The translations under genes and the position numbers were made by a program. A stretch of DNA of 64,000 bases, taken from positions 42,548,996 through 42,612,995 of the forward strand of contig NC_091143.1 in assembly GCF_041381155.1 (NCBI RefSeq). The letters run 5' to 3'. The notes beneath the pieces were generated by a model. The model saw only the letters and a program-made list of their open reading frames with translations. It had not been told where the DNA came from and did no database searches. This stretch comes from Argopecten irradians. Its lineage: Eukaryota; Mollusca; Bivalvia; Pectinida; Pectinidae. This document shows, one piece after another, positions 14,201-29,200 of this stretch; position 1 is the stretch's first letter, and each line of letters begins with the position of its first letter.

Positions 14201-17200
14201 ATAGGAAGATAGTTTAATGCTTAAATAACTACTAAAAAACCAATTGCTAAGTACAATGTGTAAATCTAATCCTTAAAAAAATGATTTTTTAACACATACC
14301 CCCCCACAATTTTGGAGAGGAAGTGAAAGATTAGTTGTGAAATACAAGGCACCACCGTCATCTCCCTCACATATTTAAGCTGTGATAAACTGTAATACAC
14401 GAACATCCTTTCTTTAAAAACTCTTCAAATCAATATTATACGAGTTACAAATGTCAAAAAATATTAAAAGTACATTTCTACTAATATTATACAAGCTACA
14501 AATGTTTGAAAATATTGAAGCTCATTCCTACCATTTATTTTTGGAAACAAATTAAATTGTTTCTGAATAAAAGTATTATTTTCTTAATGCGAAAAAATGG
14601 TAAAAACAATGAATTATAGTGATTAGAAAAATACCATGTTGTTGGCAACAAAATCTAAACTTCGAAAAAAATATTGAAACACATTAATTGAAAATGATAT
14701 AAGATTACATTAATAAATCAATTTTATTTAAAAATATTAATAATTAAATTGAAATAACATATTTTGTACTTGCATGTAGATATTTATTGTGACATTATAA
14801 GTTTGCGTGACATTACACTTTCATAAAAAGCAACTCGAGTTTTCCTCACAAAACAATTACATATATACCTCCTTACAAGGGAGATAAGTCAAAGGGAGAT
14901 AACTGCAATATGCTAAAACAGAATATACATATGTAGTAACAGAGGCTATGTAGTACCAGAGGAAGGGAGAGGGACATTGGATGGGTTAAATAAACATTTT
15001 TAACAGGGGTGTCTTTTATACAATGCGATTTTAAAACATTGTAAAAACACATAAAAATGACACAGGTTTGTTTGATTCATAGATTTAAACAAAACTGTTG
15101 GTACATCTCTCACCGAGTCGATACTGCTGCTGGGCAGCTTGCTGGGGTTTTCGGTGAGCTCCCTTGTACTACACCATAATTACCTCTATTGAGTAACATG
15201 TGACATGTGGTCAATTAGAGGATTTAAGTAAAGATAACAATATAAGGGTAACAATAAAAGGATAAATCTGTTAGAAAAGCCTACAATAAAAGTGTCCATA
15301 AGACTTCCTACTACATCAAAAGAATCTTAAACTAGATTATTCCTAGTTTTGTACTGATCTACTTAATTACTTCTAAACTTTCTAAATACAACAAATTCCA
15401 GACATTTTTACTGGTGAAACATTTATGCAATTGACCATGCACTGCAATATGACACATGTTTGTGACAGGTTTAAACAACCTGCAAAAATGTCAAACATAT
15501 TTATGTGCCACTGACTTTAATCTAGGCCAGGATCATCTAATATCCTCACATTGATGCATGTTGATTTTCATATTTGTGGAACTCCTAAATAATCTTGAAA
15601 CATTGAATAATCTGTGCATTGTTATGTTAAATAAAACACGTGTATTCATTTATTCACTACATAATCATACACATGAAATCATGATTCCAGTTTGTACTAG
15701 TATTCATTAAAAGAAATTTGATTGCAAAATCACAAAGAAAGTGTATGATAGATCAGACTCCAGTTTCTTCAACATTCCTTAACTTAGGAATGTCCATAAC
15801 CTAAGGAAAACAGTAGAGATGTTAAGGAATATTTCTTAACTTAAGATTTTTTCTGTAATTTCTCTAATGTATAGGAAATTTTAAGTTAAGAAATTCCTTT
15901 AAGTAAATTAGTATTGATGTTACTGGACCCTGTCTGACTTAAAGAGACCAGACACATTAACACTTGCTCAGAATGATGATTATATAATATATACACCTAT
16001 GATTACTTACCGATATGTCAAAAGTGTATGGGGATGGAGCATGCCATATTTTTTCTTTGGAAGTATTTGGGAAATTGTCCAAACCTTGTAATAAGCTCTT
16101 GGACTTTAATTGACTTGTTTTTGAGGGCAGATTTATCTCTTTGCTTTAGATCTATTTCTCTCTGCTTTCTGAACCTTGAGTGTTTATTCCTATTAATAAG
16201 GTTCACTTTGCTTATAGAAAAAATATTTAAATAGCTTACCAAAGTTTCCTATAAGCCCACCATTAAGCTCCTTTGCTTTTCAGGCATGATTTCATCCACC
16301 CCTGAAGACACATTTAAACTCTCCTAAATCAAGTAATAGAGTAGTCCATTAGGGAATTTGAGGGATGAATAAGTTTGTATTACTTCTGAACTCCCAGAGA
16401 ATCAAATGCATTATATATAGCTAAGTGTCTTTGTTCATAATTGGCAAAGCAAAGTCATGGCAGAATAAAGATCATTTCTGCTTCCCCTGCCTCCTCTTTC
16501 AATAACAAATATCATGAAACTGACCCATCAAAGTGTCTCCACACCAAATTGGACAAAATACACACAAGATATCAGTGTTCTTGCCAAATCCTAGTAATTG
16601 TCATGGACAAGTGGTTATGACTGAAAATTAACCAAAATATATGTAACGGTTCTTGATCGGGTTGATCGCAAGTGACCAGGTAGCTCAATTGGAAGAGCAC
16701 TCTGGCTTGTGTTAAAGGGTCCCAGGTTCACATTCCAGACTGACCTACTTCATTTAGAATGTTTAGAAGCATTGTGCGCCATCAGTCACCTTGAGTAAAT
16801 TCTTTGTTACTATAGGAACTTGATGATGAAAAGTCAAAGGGCCCCCAGGTAATACGTGTAAGTAAGGTGGCCAATTAAACACTGCCAACTTAATGTCACC
16901 CCAAATAGCTTGTCTACAGCATATTCTAGCCGTTTAGCAATGTATCAAAGGTTTTGGCAAAGATCCCTCAGCAATTGACATGTTTTTGTCATGAATCAAA
17001 AGCACATTTTCATATTCAAAAATCTTGTCAAGTCATGTCAGGAATGAATAGTTTTGAAATTTATTTTTCATTGCTTCAATTTTTGTTATAGAACATCTAA
17101 AATCAAGAACATTGCTCACTATATAGTTATAGTTGTCACTAACTACTGTGTAGCATTTATTGATACAAGTCATGTTTGTAAATATTACATAAATTAGTAG

Positions 17201-20200
17201 CAATCATTTTGGCTTGAAAAAAATACCTTAACCTGGTAACTTTTTTTTACTTATGATCCATTTTCACTTAATATTAGATCTTTTTATGATAGTTTGGATA
17301 GTAATATAGTTTTTTATATTCATGTCTCATATCATATTGGTGTTCTTGTTTAGGTATTTCATCACCATAATTATGTTCGTGTTGCTTTCATTCATCATCT
17401 TATCATTGTCATTCATGTAGAAAATGTGTGGTTTTACTTTAAAACTTTGATGCGTTGCTAAACAAACATGCTGACTTTGCCTATTTAAACGTTTTGGATT
17501 AGTGTAGATTTTTTTTTTCTTCTAGGGAAAGGGTTTTTGCATGCCTGTTACTAACCTATGTTTGAAGAAAGAATCAAAGTACTGAAATTACTTTAAGTAT
17601 TGATTTGTTGTGTAATTAATCAAAGTACTGAAGGTACTGGTTTGTTGGTCTACAAACTGTAAATCATAAGTACAAAAATTACAAAGTGTTTAATCTTACT
17701 GAGATGTATGAGTTGCCAAATAAATATCATCTATATGTCCTTCATTGTAATATTAATCTTACTTCTTTACAAATTTGTAATGTGAATACTTGCTTATGAA
17801 TTCTGAATAACAACATATTGGAACTTAAAACAAATCTAAAATGATCGTTCTTGAATTTCATATGATTGTTATTGCAAATAACCACTAACGTTGAAGTTAT
17901 ATAAACTTTGGCCTAATTTGATATCTGAATATACTTATGTCCCATATTAACATTATTTGTAAAGCTTGGTGTTGGACTTTTGGATCTCTTGTTTCATTCA
18001 TTTAATAATCATACATACATTATACATACCTCATCTGTGTTTTCATTGATCCCATGTATGAAATATAATAAAACCCCAAAACTTCATTGCATATTCCATC
18101 ATAGATTAATAAAATCGTAAAAAGAAATTATCTAAGTTAACTAAAAATTATGGGTGTTACATTAATAGTTGTTAAGGTTTAAGAATGATGGGCTCTGTGG
18201 CGGTTCATTGCAAATAATGTTGTTAGTTTGTAAGATTTCCTGATTTTGTTTTAATGCATAAATATATTCTAGCTTATTTTAGCAAATTTCATTGCAAACA
18301 GAAGCAATACAAAGTTCAAGACAATATGAACATGTTTGATTTAAATCTATAGGAATCTCTGGAAGACGTTGGTACAGATCTAAATGACATGCGCGGTGAA
18401 CTCCATAAACTGATGGGAGTGATCGAGACTAAGGACCAGGCTATCGAAACACTGGAGGGACAACTAAAACACTCCAAAGTGGAAATCGAAAACAGGTGGG
18501 TAATAAATTTTACAAAGAACAGTTAGATCATTACAGATCGTATCAAAAATATTGAACAAAACAATTTGATGTTTTACATGAATATTGTTAACTTGTTGCG
18601 TTGGGAACTGATTTCAGGAGTTACAACTTTACAACAGGGTATACAACAAAACTATTCGAAAAATCGAGCTTAAATGAAAGTTTTTAAAAAGTTCATACCC
18701 ATTGCTGATCTTGCTTTACTTACTTATTGATCACTAAAGATACCATCATTGATGTCGTCGACAAAAGAAAGTTTCATTGATTAGTTATATCAATTATTTA
18801 CCGTGTTGCTAGAATTTAGAAAATATAGAAATAATAAATTGTATCTGTATTGCTATTGTAATTATATTCTCTAGAGAAAAAGCTATGAATCAACTTCAAA
18901 ACCTAATGTCACACGTTGACGAAAAACGCAGTCTGGAAAATGGAAGTCCTTCTCCAGGGTATGTAGTTTACAGACACAAATACGCATTTACATCGTGTAT
19001 CGTTTATGCAGAATATGTATGATTTAAAAAAATAACTTGCTTAATGTAACTCGCATACATGTATATTAACAGCGGACAGTTAACAGAAAACTTCTTTGTG
19101 GTTTTGAATCAATAAGGTGAACGCTCTAAGAGGCCGTTTAAAAAATAATATGGTATACATATTTTGTTAAAAAATGATGTAAAAGTTGTATATCTATAAT
19201 ATACTCGTTCATAAGCCGAGAAGTGAATATATACGATCATAGCGACAAGTGACTGTGTATTCATTATCAGTAGTAACACATTTCAAAACCAAAATTGTGA
19301 ATGCTGAGTTTCGTTGATATGATTTCCACGCGCATAAATAATCTCGCTGTTGTTAAGCATGGCATAACTTAAAATGATTGGCTTGTCATCACAATAGTGC
19401 AAAAACTGAATTGTGTTTGCCCTTGCATGTGTATGCAATTCTTATATGAATTTTCATTTGATGCACTTGTTTTGTTTTAGTTGTAACTCTCAGTATTTGA
19501 CAAATCAATAATATTCTGTTACATTTTGCCTGTTCTAGGAGGAAATCTAGATCACCTAACAGATCGTCAAAAATCCCGAGGTCAAACAAAAATCCACGTT
19601 CATTTTACTCTCTATCCCTTCCCAATGTCGTCCTCGATGTCTGCTGACAGTTGTCGTCACGATTCTTTTATTTTTAACAAACAACAACAGATTCACATTT
19701 ATTATACTTAATATGTAGACATTGAGTCAATATAACACCGTAATTGTTTTGTCTACACATTTATTTTTGTTATTCTTTGAAATTCATTTTGATTAGCTAG
19801 TCCATTTTTCACTTTTTAGTAAACTTGCCTTAAAAAGACCTCGCCTAAATTTGTTACACCGACACTTTCACCTAGTAAAATTTATTTTGATATATTAACT
19901 CAAACAGATAAAAAGTGTCAGCGATTAACCCATAATATTTAAGTATATATGCTTTAGTTAGTAAAATATTAGAGTATGTAATTTGCTTCTAATACTATTC
20001 CAAAAATGACAAAGACACAAGATAGTGGCCAAATATTTTGTCAGTGTATGGTTGACATAAGGATGACCTTTACCCTTGAATACTGGTGTAGGAGTTTTCT
20101 GTCACAACACATTTCTGTCTGATCAGCAACCACACGATGATGTCCTCTGCATACTTTCGGTTACTATTTGCCAACACTGTACATGCACACTCGAATCTTT

Positions 20201-23200
20201 AATAACTGCAATTGCTTTTGTTTTGTTCTTGTGTGCTGCTGGTTGACGATGACGCATCTTTGCGGTTGACATCTGGTTTTATTTCAGCTAGAAAGAAATG
20301 CATGTGGCACGTCCAAGTTTGCATTGGCATGCATGTCTAATAAAATATCTGATTTAACATATCATTAAGCATGGCTTAATTGCATCGTTTAGCATACATC
20401 AAAATAAAACCACATTTCTTCCATGACGATGTATCTGTTTAATTAACAAAGTAGATTCAACATTCCTTTTATATTTTTAAAAATAAAATTTAACTTAAAT
20501 TTTATTGTTATTTAATGCATGAACTTAAATCTTCACTGACTTTTCCCTAGCAGAATATCACCTTAGTTTCAATATATTTTGAGCAAACTGCTTCGCTTTT
20601 TAGCTAGAAATTTAATCAAGTTTTGGTTGAGACGCTAATAAAGATAGAACAAATATGAAAGTCATTACAAAATTGTTGTCATTGGCAGGTGAATCTGTTC
20701 TCAGATACTTTATAAAGAATAATGAATCTTTTTAATGTGTAACTTATTTTAGAAATTTCTATAATCAGCTCCATTTTAAAGTGTTATGTTTTAGACTTGC
20801 TATTTAACACTTTCTTTTTCTGTCTACAGGAAAACAGATGAAGGTAAAATTCCAGGTAGTAATTTCAATTTTCAAATCTTCAACATAACATTAATTAAGT
20901 TTCACATGGATAGAAAATAATTATTATGATCGTCGCGTAATAAATATAAAATGTAATACTGTTCATTTATGAAATTTACTTAACCTGTAGTATATTCTGT
21001 TAATGAATTCGTTTACGTTTTAATTAATTTTATACATTCATTGTAACCGGTTTATATATATATCGGTATACATAGATATTTCCTTATCAATTATATAAGT
21101 ATACAATGGTCATATTGTCTTTAATAGACCAGACACTGATCGCATATGTGTAAAAATGATATTAATATCAGGTTGCCTCTTATATCCTGTGTAACGTAAT
21201 TACCTTTATCCTCGTGTGAACTACTGGTTTTCTCCCCCAAAACACCATGCAATGTCCCTAAATTCTATCCACTGAATCATACCATTATCTCGGAACTCTA
21301 TCCACTTAAGTTATGCTTTGTAAGTATACCACTTGTAAACGTCGGAGAAAGGTGCTATTTTGAGTTGAAGTCCGTTATAATTTATTAATCAACTTTCCTC
21401 TCATAAAAGTATACTTATCGTTTCAATTAATGATATACTGTATCTGTATTCCTCAAAATAATGCGTACATGGAGACTTCATCTTTGCTGGGTTGATTAAT
21501 TCTCCTACTTGCAAACCACATTAACAGCACGTAATTTGTAAATAAATTAAATGGCACCTCTTCCTCTTGTACTTGCTAATGGACATAATTATTAGACGAA
21601 TACACTTGTGAACGTATATCTGTACCTAATTTTCCTCTTTCCTAGATTTCATTTTTCAAAAATGTATATCAACTGTAAATGTTTTATTTGAAGGCTTTTT
21701 CTATCGTAAAGATTACATTCGAAGTGTTGGTATGGAAAGAAATGAGTGTAAACCTTTTGGATATAATTTTACATCTTCATTAAACATTGACATCATTGTG
21801 TTTCATGATGCTTTTTATTGGTGTTCAAATTGGGTGCGGTATCAAATCGCTGCTTTCAAATTGCTTTTGCTCTCTTTTCATTCTCAATCATACCTCACAT
21901 TTTTTGCTGGAGTAGAAAACACATTTTCTCAGATTATTTATATAAACATGTATTTATTATCGTGTTTTATTAGACGGAGAACGGACGCCTCGTAGTCCTA
22001 AGGTAAATAGTGTAGAACAAAATCTCATTTCATGCCAAATAAAATTTGCCAAAATTTTGTGTTGTTTCATTTAACGTTTTATTATCATTTAATATATTCA
22101 AGCAATCAATTATTTAAGACTTCAAACTCATTATTGAAATGTTTTAGAGTGACGGCCAATAATTATTTTAAAGAAGCACTTTTCACGTTGAAACAAGTTA
22201 TTAAGATATTTAATGATATACATATTCTCGAAATCCTGTTGCAGCTACGTTTTAATTCTCCAGATTCTTTTACCAAATTATTGTCCACGTCTGATAAAGA
22301 TGCTAAGGACTCAGGTATATCTGTGACACCTGGGCAATATGGCACACAGTTCCTAGGAACTAGTAAGTACCAGCTAACCTATCATTGGCATCAGTTTTGG
22401 CCAGGTGTGTCTGAATGCTACCGGTTGAAAAGTGCCTGTAGTTTGAAGTGCAGCTTAATCAAAAATTATAATTATTAAAATGCATCCAGCTGCTAAAAAA
22501 TAAAACTCTTCACTTGAAAAGTGGTGATGTAAAAGTTTGTAATTGTGAAAAATTTAACTTCGCTATGGAAAAAAGATGACAATGTTATATAATGCTGTCC
22601 ATTTATTAAAGTTTACCAAGTTATTAATATCCAATAAATGAAGGAAAACGATACTTATTCCACATTTTCATTAGCTATAGCTTTCACTTTAAAAGACTTT
22701 CATATGTTATGATTTCCACGTATTATCAATATAAATGTAAATGCAATATTTCCTATTTCAAAATTCAAAGAATCTCATTTTTTCATGGAATCCACTTCCA
22801 TGTCATGCTAAATGAGTTCATCGCTTTTGTGCATGTTTCATATTTCGAGATATAACGTGCATCATGGCTGCGTCTGCTGTGAACTTTGGCCTTTCGGCAA
22901 TTTTTTTGTCCTAATGATGAATACCCTCATGCTCATCTTAATCAAAATGACGTTCTATCATGTTCATGATTAATAACAATACTGATTTATTACAGTGTAA
23001 TTGACGTGGTATGTAATACGTTTGAGGTTGATATCGGTTTAGTTTTGCGTTTGATTAATTTTTGTTTTATTTTTGTAGTTTGCTACCATCATTTGTGAAG
23101 TATTCATTTGTCAATATTTCTTACATCATATACGACATGGATTTATTCTTTCAATTTTATCTGAATTCATATTTATCAGATTAGACAACGGTTTTAAATG

Positions 23201-26200
23201 ATAACTCCATTAGAAAAACGAAATTCTCAAACCAAGGATATTAATATAAGTAAACATATTTACTCGCAAATTTGTGAAATTTATTCTATAATTATTAGCC
23301 ACCCACTCAAGGCACATATTGCACTAATGATGACAGGGATATTGACAAATATGTACTGACTATCATTGTCACAGATCGCTATTCATTTGTAATAGAGTTC
23401 ATTGTTTGAGACTACATTGTACTTCAATACAAAAAGGACAGAATTTAATTTAATTCCATGGCTACCTTGTTATGTAGGAAAGCGGGTGTTTTCATAAGAA
23501 AGAAATTAATCTGTATCAAAGCATATTTAAATTATTTTATTAGTTGAAGTCCCTATTACTTATCCCGAATATGAGCGTTTACGGAACAATGCTTTGTTTC
23601 TTTATTTGACTTTTCCTCCGAATATATTGAGCAGAATCAAAATTCAAGTTAATTCACTACAAAAGTTTGTTTTATATGTAAAAAGTCTGAACATCATAAC
23701 CGCATATCACTTAAATTAATTCATTATTCAAATATATAATCCTAGTTTTCCGCCGCTTCGAAATATATCGTTTGAGGACACCGGTTTCGTTTTAGAGTAT
23801 TTCTATTGTAAAAAATAATTGCATTGTAACGGTTTTATTTTTGCATTGTTTGTTTGGCAATGACGTAAGCAATATAAAGCATGTAATTTCTAGATATTGT
23901 TTTAATTACAAGATTACAAATAATAATTTGTAAATTATTCATATAAACTAATTTTTACTGAGTAGTTCAAGTGTGATATTTTGCCACCAGCATTTTTTCA
24001 TTGGGTTGCATGTCTTAAGCCCTAACTATTGCAATGATTGCAAACACTGGTAGTAGATATAAAACAAACCTACTGTTTTGAGCAAGGCTTCATGATACAA
24101 CTGATGTTGTTTTTGTCTTTTTGTGACTACTATGTTGTTCTTAATGTATCAATGCAAAGCATAACTTAAGTGGATAGAGGCTGGTTCATATCTAGAAATC
24201 TGCTTCCAGTTAATCTTACCCAACTTCTGATCTGATACAGTGGAACCTCCCAAAACCGAACCTTCTCAAAACCGATCACCTCTAGAAACCGAACATGGAT
24301 GTCATGTACGGAATGCATTCCTCTTTATTAATAGTATATAAAACTTCCCAAAACCGATCCCACCCAATTCCGAATACCGGACCGATTTTGAGATCGGAAT
24401 AGTCAAATGTAACTAAAATACACTTCTGAAAACCGGCCTTACCTGAGCGACACCGATAGATTGCATTGAGGTCTGATCAACCGACCGTGAAATACACACA
24501 TACCTGTACCATAGTTGTTGCATGCCATGTCCTTGGGCATGTATACCGATGGGAAGGCTATAGGTACACATTAATTATACCCGAGATGGTGGTGTAATTA
24601 TTTAATCATGCCTATTGTTTAGATATCTAACGAAGGTCTACCATGTGCACGCGGTTTGTTTACTGTAGGAAAACAAGCAGAGCTAGTAATAAAGAGAAAG
24701 TTTCGTATTCAAATCACAGTTTTTTTTATTTACATATGTAGTTGTCGGATAACGTAAATTATCTGTATGAAGAAGCCAAAGCCATGTATTGTTTTTGAAA
24801 ATGCCTATGTCATATAATGACTGGCATCGACTGATCATCGTGTAATTAGACCATATAATTTGATTCTTGACGTAACCGGAAGCGATCGGCCGTATGTAGG
24901 TTAGTGCAGACGAGAACATCCCAAAGAACATTCACGCAACTAACTAACTAAACTACGTTTATAAGCGGTAACAAAGTCAAGTTTGCTATAATCCATTCCT
25001 TTTAAACGTATGATTCTCTCTTTTGTGATAACATTCACATTAACAATCAATATCGGTCGGTTTTAACGAACACAAGGCATACATGCGCTGCACTAATGTA
25101 AAAAACGACTTCCGATCGATTAAATCCGGATCATGATGATCGGTATTCGGTTCACTTCTCCAAACCGAACCCTCTCTAAACCGGCCAAAATTATATGCAC
25201 GTTTCCACGTTCATTTCTAAATTATTTTATTTCCCTATCAATATCAGTGTTAAGATAGTTTTGTTCTGGAAATGATGTTTTTTAATATTTTTAATCTAGA
25301 GCCACAAAGGAGTTCCAGTACAGGACCAGGAGATAAGGGAGGCGACCGTCTTCAATCTCTAATATCCAAATACCGCAGCCATAGTGAAAGTCCATTTCCA
25401 GAGAGAAAAATCAAACCCTTGTCATTATCGCCAAGCAGCAAAATGGGACTTGTAACAAGGGGTCGTAGCTTTGGACCTGCTGCGCCCAAATCCTCAGATG
25501 AGGTGAGTCGCTCTCCTGATTCTACCAAGAATGTGGCCAGTTCTCCTGGCATTGGTTTTGCAACCTCCCCAACACTTCCCAGCTTCACGGTCGAACCCCC
25601 GCAAGGGCATGAACCTGTATCTCCAAGTAATTCTGTCAGTGTATCCACTGACCTTGATCAAAGTGAACACAAAGATCAAGGTCAAAGTCTCAAGAAAAAG
25701 AAAAAACGGAGGGACCGACAGAGCGAGGGTGATGTGGACGATTTGTTACCAGAAGGCGACATGCCCATTGACGAAGATGATCTCGACACCCAAGAACAAG
25801 ACGACATCAACGCTCTAATAAAAAAGTAAGTGTGACAATATATCAGAACATTTGTTTCATTATGAAAGGGATGAAGCAAATAATGTCAAGTATTGAGGTA
25901 TATATTATGTGTGTGTGTTTATATATATATGTATAATCACTGCACACGTCTGTCATCATATCACCCTTACTTGTAATACATTGTAACTATCAGTGACCAC
26001 TTTTTTCCAACGGTGAATCCATCCCTTCCACATAGTACAAGGCTCGTAACAAATTATTTTGCCACGAACTAGTATATCTGCCGTAATTTTACATTTTTCT
26101 CCTTTTTATATCCTTGTCTAGTCCTACCTGTGTGGTTGTAGATATTATGATTGCAATAAATATTTTTAAGTTTAGTCTCCCGTTTTGTCTAGAAGAATTA

Positions 26201-29200
26201 GATTTGCTATTTTAATGACGTTTTTAGATATTTTATGTTGCCATATTTTAAATATCTGTTATGTATACTGCATGGTGTGGAAATTTGTATATGTATTGCT
26301 AGGGTTTGTTATTATGTAGTTGTAGTGGTTTTCATTTGAATTTCATTTAGTTTTCAATATTTCCTTTATTAAAAAGATAAATATATAGTAAATTATCTAA
26401 TTAGCAAACTAAATATTTTATGATGTCATTTGATATCTTGTATCTAAATAATTTCACGAAAAAAACTTCAAACTCAAGGTAAGTGATAGGTAAAACAGTT
26501 TGCTCTTGACTTTCAATATAAACTTCACAAATATTTTTATTTAAAATGCTTATATATATAAATATATATATATATACGTATTTTTGAAAAATCTATATAC
26601 TTTTTGCAAACATGGTTTTGGTCTGTTATCCAACCTGTGCCCTTTACAAACATATGCTATTCAACAGCGACGACTTTTCTGTAACAATGCATCCTCTTCA
26701 TTAATTAACTAATAAACATATGCCCTTTCTGGGAAAAAGAGAACCATGCACCCAATTTTGATATTTACCTCGAAATATGACCAAACATCAGTATATATAA
26801 TCAAAATATTCACCCAGTAATTTGCAATACAGCTAAATTAATGCGCCAAAATTAGTATCACGGCAAATGTCCCGAATATATACACAATATAACTTCTATT
26901 ACGATTTACAATAACGAAAATCCACTATATTTGTTATCAATTAAATGATACACTGTTGCGCCGTAGATCTAACATTCTAACCACATAGTACATTGATATA
27001 ATGTAATACCAAAGTATCAAAATAAGCTGCACTTTCTTCATATACGTATGTATTTACTTTCTTTATATTAATACATAAATTATTTACATCGCATATTGTC
27101 AGTAATTTTAGCTACTGTGTTACATGTAAAAATGTTATAATTTACGTCCATTATGTTCATGCTACCAACGCTTTCACTTTAGATACCATTTTTCTGATAA
27201 AATGTGTAAATTTATTTTTAAAGCAAAAGTGATGAAAACAGTTGAACATTCTGATTTAAAGTGGTGAAATTATCTTAAGATCTGTAAAGGGTGCATGGTT
27301 GTAATGTTTTAGCCGCGTGTGTTCCCATGCCCCCCGTGAGATATTTGCCCCGGCTTCCCTGTTGAGTTAACCCTCTAACTATGGTCTGTGTTCGTTCTCT
27401 ACAGTTGCTATAGATCACATTTGTTATTCCTTGTGACACTACGCAGACAGCGCGGAGCTTCTGGGCAGGTTCGCCCGGGAGGTAAGATGTAGGTATCTCA
27501 CAACCTCCTCCTCCTTATGTATATTATATATAACAATCAAGAACTTCTCCTTTCTCTCTCTCCTCCCAGATCTAGGCCTGAGTTACTGTGTTTCGATCTA
27601 CAATATGAGAAAGCACTTTTCATATTGTTTGTAAATTCCCGCTGAAGTACTTTCGCAATTAGGTATACATAGTTCAAGATTAACAAAACCCTTGTTGAAA
27701 TAACCTCTAAAAATCGGTAAATGGTAATTTAGCATTCTAATGTCCGGGCGAGGATTAGGAATTGTTGTTTTCAGTAAATATATATAAGCAAACAATTGGT
27801 TGAAATAATCTTGTTTATTTTTTTCATGGCAACCTCATCGCGATTAACAGGGGTAAACCTGCACTTATGATTGATTTTTCGAACAAATCAAGATACAATG
27901 ACACAACATAGAAAACGTATTGTCTATCACATGATTTAATACTAAAACTTATCTCTGTATCATATAATGAAAAATTACAGCGAATATTATCGTAGATTAT
28001 GTAGAAACACAGTAAACTGTAAAAGTGATCCCGAAATTATAATCTAAGTCATGTTAATCACTTCAGTAGACCCCGTAGTACCTGTCCAAAACTGTCACGC
28101 AAAGAATTGGAAAGACCAATAAAACAATCTTATGATATTTAACTAACGTTTCCCTTCCACAAACTGACCAATGCTTACTCCCCTTCCGTAACAGTCCCAT
28201 ATGTACAAATACACGATATATATTCAATTTACTCAGCAGCTTAAATAGCACAAACTTATCGGTTTTCTTCATAAGTAAATTTATTTAATATTTATTATAA
28301 TTTTAATTAAATGCGCTGTAGTATATAGTAAAACTTTGCAAGGCTTATTTCTTCTATACATTGGCGTTCGGTAATATGCAGTTGTATTGTTTTTACAAAT
28401 ATCAGCAGTGGCTGTAGTTAAAAATATCTTTCGTTCTATTTTATAATACGAGGTTTACAAGGTATGTAACTTGTGACATGTAATTACAAAGTATTTCATA
28501 ATTTCATTGTATTATCTGTATATTCCGGTCATCAGTTTTGGGAAACGTTTAGGGTACATTTAGCTAAACCTGTTGCAAGAAGTCTTCAACAATCAATGTC
28601 CAAAGGCCTGTAAGGTACAAATTTATAAATACCAGAAAGGAGGTTTCTTGATATTGTGTTTTTGAGATAATACTTTGAGAGTCTGTTTTTGTGCTGCGAT
28701 TTTTCCATAAAATGCTGACAACTTTGATGTTATGGCTTAGCTAAGGAGTGTTCACTAATACGATAGTATGCATGGTGATTGCCGCTGCCCAGTTGGGATT
28801 TTAGCCTTGGTGGATTAAGATAAACATTTTTTTTAACTTTTACTTTTGAATCACAAATGAAGTTTTTTTGAACAATGAAATTAACTGAAATGAACACTTT
28901 TTTGACAAAAAATTAGCTGAAAATATTTGCATACCTTATTAAAGTTAATGGTTAAATAGGTCCGTTTTAATAATGATGAGTATAATGATCATAGTGATAT
29001 CCAGATTATACGACTCAGTTTGGTTTCGGGAACTTTAGGTACCAACGTCTTTTTGATCGATTTTCTCTATTAGAGTTGATCAATTTAACATGCAGTAAGA
29101 GTCAGTTACAATGCAGATAGAATTGCCTATATTTTACCGTGAACGAAAAAAATGCCTAACGCTAATACCAAACTAATGATTTTTGTTTTCAGCTTAAATG

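Larger units (their letters stand above)
13442..18352. other. Host intron
   Basis: About 4.9 kb holding a long hairpin, one MITE copy and a tRNA-like head, listed separately. Two mollusc-type GGGAGATAA motifs stand near 14880-14900. No exon is supported in the rest. Confidence 0.55.

Noticed and set aside
22032-22478. A 148-codon gene
   Set aside because: Only 22245-22362 has coding character and splice sites. The flanks are AT-rich intron that happens to be open.
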